NCBI RefSeq assembly: GCF_003352005.1
Contig: NZ_CP024848.1
Coordinates: 3,357,001 to 3,421,000, forward strand
Reading direction: 5' to 3'
Source of the DNA: Oceanobacillus zhaokaii
GTDB lineage: Bacteria > Bacillota > Bacilli > Bacillales > Amphibacillaceae
Length of the DNA: 64,000 nucleotides
Under the pieces are notes generated by a model. It had not been told where the DNA came from. It saw only the letters and a list, made by a program, of their open reading frames with translations, and ran no database searches. The first letter of the stretch is position 1. Each line of letters starts with the position of its first letter. Below are positions 53,194-62,599 of this stretch, one piece after another. Position numbers and translations under genes: made by a program.

Positions 53194-54131
53194 TATTGAT
53201 CACCCTTTCGACCGCTCCATAAATATGGAACAATAAATACTGCAACAAGGAGCAGCATAATTATCGCAATGGCAGCACCATTTGCGTAATAGTTTCCTCT
53301 GAATGTCGTTTCGAACATATATACACCAGGGACGTCGGTAACAAAATTTGCCCCTGAGCCTGTCATTGCATAAATCAGGTCAAATATTTTGAGTGAAATA
53401 TGTGCCATAATAATGATGACACTCATCGTAATTGGTGCGAGCATTGGGAGCACGACTTTCCAGTACACTTGAAATTCAGTTGCCCCGTCCATTCGAGCTG
53501 CTTCCCTAAGTTCATCAGGAATCCCTCTAAGTCCAGCAAGATACATTGCTAACGAGAATCCAGTCATCTGCCAAACTGCTGCGATCACAACGGAAATAAT
53601 CGCGACGGGTAACCCGAATTCGATACTCCCCCACTCGAAGCCTGCGAGTATATTCGTGTCGGTATACCATTTCGGCTGAATGCCAAATACACTCAAGAAC
53701 TGATTAAATCCTGTTGAAGGATTTAGCAGCCACTGCCAAACAACCCCTGTCACAACAAACGATAGCGCCATCGGAAATAAGAAAATATTTCGGAAAATAC
53801 TCTCCCCTTTGAGCTTCTGGTCAATTAAGATTGCCAAGCCCATGCCAATCACAATGACGGCGCCGATGAATAATATTGTGAAAAATAGTGTGTTTCGTAA
53901 ATCTGCTTGGAAACGGAAATCCTGAAATAGATAAAGATAGTTTTTCAATCCCGCAAAAGAAAAGTCTGGAATCAGAGAATTATAATTACTTAAAGAAACA
54001 TATCCAGTCCAGCCGATAAATCCATATACAAATACGATTATTAAGATAATCGATGGAAACAGGAATGCGATTGCTGTCCATTGGTCCTTGGAAATTTTCC
54101 GTTTATTTTTTATCTGTATGTCATTTGCCAT
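53193..54131 (-). CDS. Carbohydrate ABC transporter permease (MalF type)
   Basis: A 312-residue permease of ordinary length with six helices and the EAA loop PDELREAARMDGATEFQVYWKVVLPMLAP (about 218-246). It lacks the long extracellular insert of the MalF-type protein at 21188. It follows the binding-protein gene after a 75-base gap with a hairpin. Confidence 0.93.
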   Translation of the reverse strand: MANDIQIKNKRKISKDQWTAIAFLFPSIILIIVFVYGFIGWTGYVSLSNYNSLIPDFSFAGLKNYLYLFQDFRFQADLRNTLFFTILFIGAVIVIGMGLAILIDQKLKGESIFRNIFLFPMALSFVVTGVVWQWLLNPSTGFNQFLSVFGIQPKWYTDTNILAGFEWGSIEFGLPVAIISVVIAAVWQMTGFSLAMYLAGLRGIPDELREAARMDGATEFQVYWKVVLPMLAPITMSVIIIMAHISLKIFDLIYAMTGSGANFVTDVPGVYMFETTFRGNYYANGAAIAIIMLLLVAVFIVPYLWSGRKGDQ

Positions 54132-54169
54132 CGTAATCCCTCCGTCTGAGGTTCATCCCTAATATGAAG

Positions 54170-54193
54170 AGGCTGCCTGACATGAGGCAGCCT
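54170..54193 (-). terminator. Intercistronic hairpin after the binding-protein gene
   Basis: AGGCTGCCT (54170-54178) pairs with AGGCAGCCT (54185-54193), a perfect 9-base GC-rich stem. It should stabilise or attenuate binding-protein transcripts relative to the permeases. Confidence 0.7.
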
Positions 54194-54206
54194 GCTCTCT
54201 AACGCC

Positions 54207-55514
54207 TTACATTTCTGGTGCTGCACTTACCAATGCTTGAATGAAATTATCGACGTCTCGTTGCGTCACGAAAATATTGACTGCCTGATTCGCCTTCGTT
54301 AAGAATCCTTCCGATGCTGCGGAACCGTGCGCAAGGCTCGGCACTAGTCGTGAATTCTTAAAGTCTTCCATTGCGTCCTTCCCGTACTGATCATATTTTT
54401 CCGGGTCTGCATCAATTCTTGCAGGGATAGAACCTTTCAATGGATTAAATGCATCCTGTCCCTCAACAGAAGCAAGCACCTTTAAGAATTCCTTCACATC
54501 ATCCGGATTATCGACTCCTTTTGGTAAGCCAAATGTATCGGTAATAATTTGGAATTCACCATCTGTGTCGGGAAATGCGAAGTAACCGAAGTCAACATTT
54601 GTTTCCAAATCTAGATCATTCGCAAAATATCCTTTCGCCCAGTCCCCCATGTTCAGCATCGCTGCTTCGCCGTTCGCCACAAGCTGCGCTGAATCCTGCC
54701 AGTTACGAGACGCGTGGTCCTCATTTACATAGTCTAAAATTTTGCCGAACTGCTCGGCCGCTTCTACAACACGTGAATCATCAAAGCCAATTTCGCCTGC
54801 GAATAGCTTTTTATAATCATCTGGACCTAATTTTCCTAATAACACATTTTCAAAAATTTGTGTTGCTGTCCATGACTCTTTATCACCAAGTGCAACTGGA
54901 ATAACCCCCGCTTCCTGTAATTTATCTGCAGCTGCGAAGAATTCATCCATCGTTGTTGGCACTTCGATTTCATTTTCCTCAAACACTTGCATATTATAGA
55001 AGAAAACATTTCCACGATGAATGTTTACTGGGATTGAATAAATATTGCCGTCACTACTTACTAGATCAATTAACTCCTCTGGGAATTTATCCATCCATTC
55101 ATTTTCTTCATAAAAATCATTCAAAGGCTCCATCTTATCAGCGGCAACCCAGCTCTTATTGAGCTCCTCCCCACCATGAACCTGGAACGTTGACGGTGGA
55201 TCATTCCCCTGCATTCTAGTCGCTAGAACAGCTTTAGCATTGGTCCCAGCACCACCTGATACTGCTGCATTATCTATTGAAATATCTGGATTCTTTTCCT
55301 CAAATAATTCAATCAATGCTAGTAAACCATCCTCTTCACCGGCACCTGTCCACCAGCTGAAGATTTCCACTTCCCCTTTTGAATCTCCTCCACCGCTATC
55401 CTTCCCTGCGTCATCCGTTTTCCCATCTGCATCTCCAGATGATTCGGAACTACAAGCTGCGATTAATAACGCTAGTACAACGAAAGTAAAAAGTGCCAAT
55501 AATTTCTTCTTCAC
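54207..55514 (-). CDS. Sugar ABC transporter substrate-binding lipoprotein
   Basis: A 435-residue family-1 binding protein. The signal peptide ends in LLIAACS (C near 21), followed by a Ser/Gly/Asp linker. The mature part has VEIFSWWTGAGEEDGLLALIELFEEKNPDISI, NRGNVFFYN-type ligand loop and WAKGYFANDLDLETNVDFGYFAFPDT. It resembles glucose/mannose-type or oligosaccharide-binding proteins; the ManA and ROK neighbours hint at a fructose/mannose-containing sugar, which is inferred. The -10 box and cre lie just upstream. Confidence 0.92.
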   Translation of the reverse strand: MKKKLLALFTFVVLALLIAACSSESSGDADGKTDDAGKDSGGGDSKGEVEIFSWWTGAGEEDGLLALIELFEEKNPDISIDNAAVSGGAGTNAKAVLATRMQGNDPPSTFQVHGGEELNKSWVAADKMEPLNDFYEENEWMDKFPEELIDLVSSDGNIYSIPVNIHRGNVFFYNMQVFEENEIEVPTTMDEFFAAADKLQEAGVIPVALGDKESWTATQIFENVLLGKLGPDDYKKLFAGEIGFDDSRVVEAAEQFGKILDYVNEDHASRNWQDSAQLVANGEAAMLNMGDWAKGYFANDLDLETNVDFGYFAFPDTDGEFQIITDTFGLPKGVDNPDDVKEFLKVLASVEGQDAFNPLKGSIPARIDADPEKYDQYGKDAMEDFKNSRLVPSLAHGSAASEGFLTKANQAVNIFVTQRDVDNFIQALVSAAPEM

Positions 55515-55533
55515 TACATCTTCCCCCTTTATT

Positions 55534-55547
55534 TGATACCGCTTTCA
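55534..55547. promoter_or_regulatory. cre box of the second sugar importer
   Basis: TGATACCGCTTTCA fits the cre consensus on the opposite strand and overlaps the transcription start expected from the -10 box just upstream. Confidence 0.75.
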
Positions 55548-55550
55548 TTC

Positions 55551-55556
55551 ATTATA
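55551..55556 (-). promoter_or_regulatory. -10 box of the second sugar importer
   Basis: The minus strand reads TATAAT; the -35 region is poor. Weak -35 with a good -10 is typical of activator-dependent promoters, and the YesN-type regulator gene lies next to it. Confidence 0.55.
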
Positions 55557-55611
55557 AAGGACCAAACTCCTATTTATCCGCAGTATCTTCTGTAATTTTT
55601 TACGTTTTCCT

Positions 55612-57045
55612 TCACTTTTTTAAGATTGCCTGCTGAAACTGCTTTGGTGATTCCTGATAATGCTTTTTAAAAACACGGCTAAAATAATTCGGATCCTTGT
55701 AGCCAACCATGAAACTAATCTCCTTTAATGAGTATGTATTTTCCTCGATCAATCCCTTCGCTTTCTGCATTCGAATCATTGTCAAATACTCAATAAAATT
55801 CATCCCGAATTCTTGCTTAAACACATTGGAAAAATAACTCGCACTTAAATTCACCGAGGCTGCAACATTCTCCAGTGTAATCGCCTCTTGAAAATGCGTA
55901 TGCATAAAATTCCTCGCCTGCTCAATAAACGATTTCGACTGATAAAATCCCTTCATTTTGCTGCAGCATAAATGTAAGAAAGCATGCCAATCCTGATTCG
56001 TTTTCAACGAAGAGAAAGAAATGGATGGCGGTGCAATATTACGAGTTACTAACCCATTTTTTAATCGTAAATACAATTCCTCTTTATCACTTAATGTAAG
56101 CTTATCCTGGTATTGTTGAAAATATTGGATAGCCTCCTCCTGCTGTCCTCTTTCTATGATTGCTTCGATTCGTGCGAGAATGGCTTCCCCTTTTTGCCCG
56201 GTTTTTTTTAGTGACAAAAATCCGTACTGTCGCTTCCTATCTGTCCCCAGCTGCATGCATACTTCATATGCTTCCTCATAGGATCTCGGAAGCTCGGCAA
56301 GAACTGTCGTTGGAGAGCCAATGCCAATATAGACGGTATCCCCAATTTTTTGCTGTAAACTTCTTGCCACCTGTAAGACGTCTGAGCGCTGGAGTATTGT
56401 CGATGCTAGCAAACAAACGACGACAATATCCTCGACCTGTCGAGTAATAAATTGGAAGGTTGCTGCTGCTTGTCCTAATCTTTGCAGGCCTCCTTCTACC
56501 ATTAATTTTGAACCATGCTTCACAACTAGAAAACAGCCGCTTAGCATTTTAGGAAACAGCTTTTTTTGCATAATGAGCGTTGATTCCTGAAGTGGAGCAT
56601 GCATGAGCTCGGTAATTAATCGTTCATGCCTTAGCCCGAGCGCTTGGATTCTTTCTAGCTGTTGTATTTTCTCTACTTCAATTTCTTTTTGTACACGTAA
56701 AATTGCCTTGACAATCTCCTCCTTCTTCCCTGGTTTTAGAATATAATCCTTGATACCAAATCGCATCGCTTCCTTTGCATAATCGAAGGAATCATAAGCT
56801 GATACTAGGATAAACTTGATTGCAGGATTGCCCATGTTAATTTTTTCAATTGCTTCTAATCCATTGATCCCCGGCATGCGAATATCCATGAAAATAACGT
56901 CTGGGCTGGTTTTCTCAGCTAATTCAATTGCTTTCCTGCCATTTTCCGCTTCGGCAACAATTTCGATAGCTGGAAAGTTTTCCTCGATAAACTTTCGCAT
57001 TGCTTTTCTTTCGATAAATTCATCTTCAGCTAACAAGATTCGCAT
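55612..57045 (-). CDS. YesN-type response regulator (receiver plus AraC domain)
   Basis: About 477 residues. The receiver domain (1-120) starts MRILLAEDEFIERKAM, has phospho-acceptor Asp in VIFMDIRMPGINGLEAI and the late Lys in YILKPGKKEE. A long middle region follows. The C-terminal AraC helix-turn-helix has ITLENVAASVNLSASYFSNVFKQEFGMNFIEYLTMIRMQKAKGLI and GYKDPNYFSRVFKKHYQESPKQF. ATG at 57045 fits AAAGGAGGG; a longer reading begins inside the kinase gene. It overlaps the kinase by 20 bases and is probably the activator of the adjacent sugar importer. Confidence 0.93.
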   Translation of the reverse strand: MRILLAEDEFIERKAMRKFIEENFPAIEIVAEAENGRKAIELAEKTSPDVIFMDIRMPGINGLEAIEKINMGNPAIKFILVSAYDSFDYAKEAMRFGIKDYILKPGKKEEIVKAILRVQKEIEVEKIQQLERIQALGLRHERLITELMHAPLQESTLIMQKKLFPKMLSGCFLVVKHGSKLMVEGGLQRLGQAAATFQFITRQVEDIVVVCLLASTILQRSDVLQVARSLQQKIGDTVYIGIGSPTTVLAELPRSYEEAYEVCMQLGTDRKRQYGFLSLKKTGQKGEAILARIEAIIERGQQEEAIQYFQQYQDKLTLSDKEELYLRLKNGLVTRNIAPPSISFSSLKTNQDWHAFLHLCCSKMKGFYQSKSFIEQARNFMHTHFQEAITLENVAASVNLSASYFSNVFKQEFGMNFIEYLTMIRMQKAKGLIEENTYSLKEISFMVGYKDPNYFSRVFKKHYQESPKQFQQAILKK

Positions 57046-58468
57046 CGGTTTCCCTCCTTTTCGGTATTCGCAAGCGGATAGTCGTCCCTTCAGCAGGTGC
57101 TGAATCGATTTCAACCAATTCCTGCAGATGATAATGAATCTGGAGTCTGCGTATGACATTTGTTAACCCAATTCCGGTTGAATGGCCGACATGCGCTTCC
57201 TCTTTAGTAGATAGAGATAATAAGCTTGCGACCTTTTCCTGCTCCATCCCAACACCATCATCCTGCACTTCGATGATGACCTCTAGTTTAGTTTGATAGA
57301 TTGCTAATGTAATCGTCCCGCCTTCTTCCTTTTCTTCAATTCCATGGATAAAGGCATTCTCTACTAATGGCTGCAAGGTCAAACGAGGAATTTCTATATC
57401 TAGACAGGACTCATCAATTTTCAGCTTAAATTGAATTCGTTCGGAAAATCTTACTTTTTGAATATGAAAATAATCCTTCACAATTGAAACCTCATCCCTA
57501 AGTGGCACAAGTTTATCAATTTGCCCCAAGCTATGGCGCAGCAGCATCGCAACCGAATCGATTAATCCTGATGTCGTCTTTGCATCCTCTAAATACGCCA
57601 TCTTCGAGATGGTATTTAACGTATTAAATAGGAAATGCGGGTTGATTTGATTTTGCAAATGCTTCAATTCCATTTCCTTTAATAGCTGGTCAAGCTCCGA
57701 CTGATCCTTGATTTCACTCACAAGCTCATGAATATTTGTCCGCATGTTATTAAACGTGTCGGCAAGCAATTTCAATTCATCATTCGACTTAATTTCAATT
57801 TTTTCTCCAAGCAGGTCCCCCTGTGAAACCTCTTGGGCAGCATGGGAAAGTTTGGCAATCGGACTCGTAATCCCTTTTGAAAACCATAACGCAAAGAAAA
57901 TTGCCAACAGGACCGTCGAAATGAACAGGAAAATAATGAACAGGAAGAAGCTTTCATTCCGCTCTTGCAAATCCTGATAAAACGACTGATAATCGGTTAA
58001 CTCCATATCGAGTATTTCTAATGCTGCCTCTTGGATATAGTTAGCAGCAATTCTTGTTTCCTCAAGGTGTAATGTATAATTTTCAATATCATCTTTCAAA
58101 ACAAAACCAACTGTCAGCTCTGTCTCATAAATAAACGTTTCGATAATATTGATGTAATTTTTAATTTCAATTTCATTCGCATTTGTAAAAGTATTGGCCA
58201 GCCGTTCCTTTTCGGCTTGTAATGCTTTTCTCGTTACGTAATATCCATCCTCATTTTCCGCATCCCGGTCAGTTACAATTTTCATCGTATTCTCATAGAG
58301 TTCGGAAGATATTTGTGAGATGGCATTCAATAATAAAAATCGACCAAAGCTATCATGATAAGATTTCATTAACTGATTAGAACTAATAAAAATCGATACT
58401 GCTGTAATTTGAAATAGGAAAACAAAAACAAAGAAGTAGACAACTAGTTTCCCACGAATCGTTCTCAT
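57026..58468 (-). CDS. YesM-type sensor histidine kinase
   Basis: A 480-residue membrane kinase. Two helices (about 8-28 and 175-200) enclose an extracellular sensor of roughly 145 residues, followed by HAMP, a coiled region and the His_kinase motif ELKHLQNQINPHFLFNTLNTISKMAY with the phospho-histidine. The ATPase domain shows PRLTLQPLVENAFIHGIEE and VQDDGVGM. Its start ATGA overlaps the binding-protein gene stop by 4 bases. It phosphorylates the YesN-type regulator. Confidence 0.95.
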   Translation of the reverse strand: MRTIRGKLVVYFFVFVFLFQITAVSIFISSNQLMKSYHDSFGRFLLLNAISQISSELYENTMKIVTDRDAENEDGYYVTRKALQAEKERLANTFTNANEIEIKNYINIIETFIYETELTVGFVLKDDIENYTLHLEETRIAANYIQEAALEILDMELTDYQSFYQDLQERNESFFLFIIFLFISTVLLAIFFALWFSKGITSPIAKLSHAAQEVSQGDLLGEKIEIKSNDELKLLADTFNNMRTNIHELVSEIKDQSELDQLLKEMELKHLQNQINPHFLFNTLNTISKMAYLEDAKTTSGLIDSVAMLLRHSLGQIDKLVPLRDEVSIVKDYFHIQKVRFSERIQFKLKIDESCLDIEIPRLTLQPLVENAFIHGIEEKEEGGTITLAIYQTKLEVIIEVQDDGVGMEQEKVASLLSLSTKEEAHVGHSTGIGLTNVIRRLQIHYHLQELVEIDSAPAEGTTIRLRIPKRRETDANLVS

Positions 58469-59451
58469 CTCGTTGCACCGCTCGACTGCAATACATCGTC
58501 TTTCCCCAGTATTCTTGTTTCTGTAAAAATTTCATTATTTAACAGTACCTGCTCCTGCAGCTCGATCATTACCTTAACCGATTTATTGCCCATCTCTATC
58601 GGATACTGTGCAATCGTCGCATCGATTTTATTGCTGCGAATCAGATCAAGCGTCCTTGGCAGCACGTCAAATGCAGTAATATATACCTCTTTATTTGGCG
58701 CGATTTCCTCGAGTCCCTTCACCATCCCTATTCCGTCAAGCGAACTTGTTCCAACTAATACATTTATCTCTGGATGTTTTTTTAAAAGCTCATATGTAGC
58801 TTGGGTCGCGCCAATCCGAGTAATATTCGATTCCTTCGTATCAACTATTTGAATACGGGGATGGGATGCAATCTCTTCCTTCAGCCCTTCAATCCGCTGC
58901 TGCTGATTAATTGCATCTAATCGACCTGTCACAATGCCAATATATTGTTTCCCCATTGTGTTTTCAATAATTGTTCGTCCTGCAAGCCGCCCCGCATAGA
59001 AGTTGTCCGTTCCAACATATGCATTCCGTTCACTGCTTTTCACATCGGTATCAATCGTAATCACCGGTATCCCTCGCTCTACCGCCTTATGTACTAAATC
59101 TACAAATTGCTCACCCTCAACCCCTTGCGTAATAATCCCATCCACCTTCGCAGCAATGAGCCGATCGAATAGTCGAAGCATGTGCTCATTATCCGCCCGT
59201 TTCGGTGCCACATATTCTAGGAAAATATCATTCTCTTTAGCAGCCTCCCTCGCCCCTTGCTCGATTAAGCGCCAATAATCATTCTCCGTCTCCTCGGCGA
59301 TTAGTGCGAAATGATAGGTATAGTTCTCTGAGGTGGTCGGTTCGTTTTTGATGTAGAATGTTTTGTAGCCGTAGTAGAGCATGACGGTGAAGCTTGTTAG
59401 GAAAAGAATGATGGATATGGTGTAGAGGATACGTTTTGTTAATGTAGACAT
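58465..59451 (-). CDS. Membrane-anchored type-1 sugar-binding sensor protein
   Basis: About 328 residues. An N-terminal hydrophobic helix (about residues 10-30, no lipobox) anchors the protein. The rest is a ribose-type binding fold with HFALIAEETENDYWRLIEQGAREAAKENDIF, VDGIITQGVEG, VITIDTD, AYVGTDNFYAGRLAG and DATIAQYPIEMG. It is not followed by ABC genes but overlaps the kinase gene by 4 bases. It probably passes ligand information to the YesM sensor. ATG at 59451 fits AAGGTGG 5 bases upstream; a GTG at 59460 would lie in that site. Confidence 0.9.
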   Translation of the reverse strand: MSTLTKRILYTISIILFLTSFTVMLYYGYKTFYIKNEPTTSENYTYHFALIAEETENDYWRLIEQGAREAAKENDIFLEYVAPKRADNEHMLRLFDRLIAAKVDGIITQGVEGEQFVDLVHKAVERGIPVITIDTDVKSSERNAYVGTDNFYAGRLAGRTIIENTMGKQYIGIVTGRLDAINQQQRIEGLKEEIASHPRIQIVDTKESNITRIGATQATYELLKKHPEINVLVGTSSLDGIGMVKGLEEIAPNKEVYITAFDVLPRTLDLIRSNKIDATIAQYPIEMGNKSVKVMIELQEQVLLNNEIFTETRILGKDDVLQSSGATR

Positions 59452-59701
59452 TTGGACCACCTTCTTCTATAATAGCGCTTTCTTCCTATTTTACCATGAA
59501 GTGAAGTGTGAGGGGAGATGGGTTGGAGGATATTGGTGGAGCGATTGGGGGTGGGTGTCGAGCGGCAGCCAACTAGAATCTAGCATATTCCTCCACTACA
59601 CTTAATTTCGAATTGCTAATACTTAGCAATCTCTAATATTAAATGATAATTCACCGCTGATGTCGTATAATGAATCTATCAGATAAGAATGGAGAATTAA
59701 T
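59452..59701. other. Divergent intergenic region
   Basis: No gene. A TATAAT sequence at 59666-59671 may be the -10 box for the HAD gene. A GAAAGCGCT stretch near 59470 only loosely resembles a cre box. Confidence 0.4.
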
Positions 59702-60526
59702 ATGTATAAATTAATTGCAATCGATATGGATGGAACCCTATTAAATGACAGCCATGAGGTACCAGAAGATGTAAAGTTAACATTAGAAGAAGCAAAAAGA
59801 CAAGGAATTAAAATTGTCCTTTGCTCTGGACGCCCAATTGGTGGCATGCGTAACTATATTGAAGCACTCAATTTAGATGAAGATGGCGATTATGCCATTG
59901 CATATAATGGTGCGTTTGTACAAGATACGCATACAAACGACGTTGTAGCTCAATTATCGCTAGGACATGATGATTTGGTAAAGCTGCACAATATTAGTGT
60001 TGAATTGAATTCACCAATGCATTTCTTTGATGTAAATGGCCTATATACGCCAAACGCGAATATTAGCGAGTACACGGTTCTAGAATCGTATTTAAATAAA
60101 ATTCCTTTAGCTTATCGTCAGGTGAGCGATGTACCAACTGATTTATCTATTCCGAAAATCATGTTTATTGATAAGCCTGTTAACTTAAATCAGACGATTC
60201 AAGCACTTCCTGAGCACCTAAATGAACAGTATACGATTGTTCAAAGTTCACCATATTTTCTTGAATTTGTTCATCCAGAAGCGAGCAAAGGAAATGCAGT
60301 GAAAAGATTAGCGGAACAGCTAGGAATTAAGCAAGAGGAAGTAATGAGCATCGGTGATAATGGAAATGATTTATCGATGATCAAGTACGCAGGATGTGGC
60401 GTTGCAATGGGCAATGCTATTCCGGAAATTAAAGAAGCAGCTGATTTCCAAACACTGACGAATAACGAGAGTGGCGTTGCTTATGCGATTGAGAAGTTGG
60501 CGTTGGAGCCTTTAAGTGTTAAATAA
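59702..60526 (+). CDS. Cof-type HAD-superfamily phosphatase
   Basis: A 274-residue haloacid-dehalogenase-like phosphatase. Motif I is IAIDMDGTLLND (two catalytic Asps), motif II VLCSGRPIGG, motif III the Lys in PEASKGNAVKRLAEQLG and motif IV SIGDNGNDLSMIKYAG. The C2-type cap sits in the middle. It resembles YidA/YkrA-type sugar phosphatases, which act on several sugar phosphates. AATGGAG precedes the ATG. It is a single plus-strand gene. Confidence 0.93.
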   Translation: MYKLIAIDMDGTLLNDSHEVPEDVKLTLEEAKRQGIKIVLCSGRPIGGMRNYIEALNLDEDGDYAIAYNGAFVQDTHTNDVVAQLSLGHDDLVKLHNISVELNSPMHFFDVNGLYTPNANISEYTVLESYLNKIPLAYRQVSDVPTDLSIPKIMFIDKPVNLNQTIQALPEHLNEQYTIVQSSPYFLEFVHPEASKGNAVKRLAEQLGIKQEEVMSIGDNGNDLSMIKYAGCGVAMGNAIPEIKEAADFQTLTNNESGVAYAIEKLALEPLSVK

Positions 60527-60614
60527 TGCCTTCATTTTCTAGGAAGAGCTTTCTAAATGGTATAACGATGACTCAAACTGACATAAGAGTGGAATGTAAA
60601 ATGAGATTTTAATC

Positions 60615-60655
60615 CTGCAAGAATCAATGTGATTAACTTTCATCGATTCTTGCAG
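60615..60655. terminator. Hairpin between HAD gene and GH2 operon
   Basis: CTGCAAGAATC (60615-60625) pairs with GATTCTTGCAG (60645-60655), a perfect 11-base stem with a 19-base loop. Moderate A/T-rich tails suggest a bidirectional terminator. Confidence 0.6.
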
Positions 60656-60667
60656 CTTCTAGATATT

Positions 60668-60832
60668 TCACTTTAGTACTTTACGAACTCGAGTCTTCCC
60701 AGAAATGATGAACGGAGCATGATTGCCTTGGGCTATTTTCAATTGCTCTTGTATTCGGGAATTTAAAACTAAACTCTCCTTAACTTGAGGAATTGAGCTT
60801 TCTAAATTAACTTTAATTTCTTCTCTGATCAT
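60668..60832 (-). CDS. Candidate 54-residue ORF overlapping the GH2 stop
   Basis: An ATG at 60832 lies inside the last codons of the GH2 gene in another frame (20 bases of overlap) and opens 54 codons to TGA at 60668. The product begins MIREEIKVNLESS and ends GKTRVRKVLK: amphipathic, charged and free of rare oddities. AAGAG lies 5 bases upstream as a weak ribosome site, and translational coupling with GH2 is plausible. I recognise no family. It could instead be chance or the remnant of a longer C-terminal domain. Confidence 0.5.
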   Translation of the reverse strand: MIREEIKVNLESSIPQVKESLVLNSRIQEQLKIAQGNHAPFIISGKTRVRKVLK

Positions 60833-62582
60833 TAATACTCTTTATCAACTTCAAATCACATTTTGGTTTTCTGTCATAAGTTAAGAGTCCGTTTATTTCT
60901 TGTTCGACGTCTGTTAATTGTGTATAGCAGAAGCCTTGGATAATATTTGAGTTCAGTAATACTTCTGTTTTTTCCTTGTATTCATTAACTAGGTCTTCAC
61001 TTGATTTAACGGAAGTATATCCCCAACCCTCTTCTTGCTCTTCAAGTTCTTTATCATAGGCGATACCACCATATTCTGTAATTAGAATAGGTTCATTGTT
61101 GTATTCAAATCCGTTCGCATAAATTGGTCGTTTTGCTGGCTCTGTTTGAATTGCTGTTTCGACAGACTGATATGCTTTTTCCATTTCCTCTGCAGACAAG
61201 TAGTTATGAATTCCACAGATATCAGAAATAGTATGTTCCCATCCATCATTCGATAAGACAGGACGTGTAGTATCAATGGATTTTGTTAGATAGTACATTC
61301 CAAGCGAATGATTTTGCTGTTGAGTTTCATAAGCCACTCGTGAAATTCCCCAGCTTTCATTTAAAGGTACCCACATTACGATACTTGGGTGATTATAGTC
61401 TCTATTTACCGCTTCAATCCATTCAGCATTTATCCGTTGGACTGCATTTTCACTGTATTCTGAGCAATTTGCCATTTCGCCCCATACCAAGAAGCCAAGT
61501 TGATCTGCCCAATATAAGTATCTAGGATCTTCTACTTTTTGATGTTTTCTCGCACCATTAAATCCCATTTCTTTTGCTAACAAAATATCTTGCTTATGCG
61601 CCTCATCAGATGGAGCAGTGAGTAATCCTTCTGGGAAATAGCCTTGGTCAAGCACTAACTTCTGATAATACGATTTGTTATTTAACATAAACTTACCATT
61701 TTCAATTGAGACTTTACGCATACCAAAATACGTTTCTATTTTATCTATACATACATTTGAATCAAGCAGTTTAATTTCAACATCAAATAAATTAGGATTT
61801 TCTGGTGTCCAATACCAACCATCACCATGGATGTTACTACGATCAGTGAATCGATTACGGATATTGAAGCTTCGTTTTACATAGTTTTCATAAATAGACA
61901 TCGTATCAGATATAATTTCTTTTCCATTAAAAGATATTTTCACCTGAACAGACATATTCTGTTTTACGCCACCCAATATTTCCAGTTCAAAATCAACATC
62001 CCCTCTATCAATCTGGGGAGTCATTCGAATAGAATTAATTCTTTTTGCACTTACCGGTTCAAGCCAAACGGTCTGCCAAATTCCGGTTGTTCTCGTATAA
62101 AAGATGGATTCTGATTTTTCATGCCAGTATTGTTTTCCACGAGGGATTGTTGTATCCTCTGATGGATCTTCCACTCTAACTACTAATCTGTTTTCCGTTT
62201 CATTTAATACATGGGTAATATCAGCATGGAATGGTGTATTGCCCCCTTCATGGAAAGTGACCAATTCCCCATTCACATACACCCACGCACGGTAATCAAC
62301 CGCACCGAAGTGCAGGATGACGTTTTCTTCCCAATCTTTAGGTACAGAGAATTCACGATGATACCATACAACATCATGAAAGCTCTGATCGTCAATGCCA
62401 CTATTTTTGGATTGATATGCAAACGGAACATTTATCTTCATGTTTTTCGGAAAGGCATTGTACCATTTACTAGTTAATCCTTCTCTTTCGTCATCAAATG
62501 CAAAATCCCATTCTCCGTTTAAATTTAACCATTGCTCCCTCTGTAATTGTGGTCTTGGATATTCTGATTGTAAGTTTGCCAT
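60813..62582 (-). CDS. Glycoside hydrolase family 2 enzyme
   Basis: A 589-residue GH2 protein: N-terminal jelly-roll sugar-binding domain (YPRPQLQREQWLNLNGEWDFAFDD; VDYRAWVYVNGELVTFHEGGNTPFHADIT), an immunoglobulin-like domain, then a TIM barrel with acid/base Glu in WVPLNESWG (near 410) and nucleophile Glu in ILITEYGG. The family includes beta-galactosidases, beta-mannosidases and beta-glucuronidases. The length is short for a galactosidase. No signal peptide, so it cleaves an imported oligosaccharide in the cytosol. It follows two ABC permeases, with CGGAGG upstream. Confidence 0.92.
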   Translation of the reverse strand: MANLQSEYPRPQLQREQWLNLNGEWDFAFDDEREGLTSKWYNAFPKNMKINVPFAYQSKNSGIDDQSFHDVVWYHREFSVPKDWEENVILHFGAVDYRAWVYVNGELVTFHEGGNTPFHADITHVLNETENRLVVRVEDPSEDTTIPRGKQYWHEKSESIFYTRTTGIWQTVWLEPVSAKRINSIRMTPQIDRGDVDFELEILGGVKQNMSVQVKISFNGKEIISDTMSIYENYVKRSFNIRNRFTDRSNIHGDGWYWTPENPNLFDVEIKLLDSNVCIDKIETYFGMRKVSIENGKFMLNNKSYYQKLVLDQGYFPEGLLTAPSDEAHKQDILLAKEMGFNGARKHQKVEDPRYLYWADQLGFLVWGEMANCSEYSENAVQRINAEWIEAVNRDYNHPSIVMWVPLNESWGISRVAYETQQQNHSLGMYYLTKSIDTTRPVLSNDGWEHTISDICGIHNYLSAEEMEKAYQSVETAIQTEPAKRPIYANGFEYNNEPILITEYGGIAYDKELEEQEEGWGYTSVKSSEDLVNEYKEKTEVLLNSNIIQGFCYTQLTDVEQEINGLLTYDRKPKCDLKLIKSINDQRRN

Positions 62583-62599
62583 TGTTTACCTCCGAGTAA

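Noticed and set aside
57046..57159. N-terminal extension of the YesN-type regulator
   Set aside because: The extension lies inside the kinase gene, has no ribosome site and precedes the normal receiver start MRILLAEDE.
59465..59480. cre box before the sensor operon
   Set aside because: GAAAGCGCT resembles the core, but the outer TG and CA are missing, giving two mismatches at key positions.
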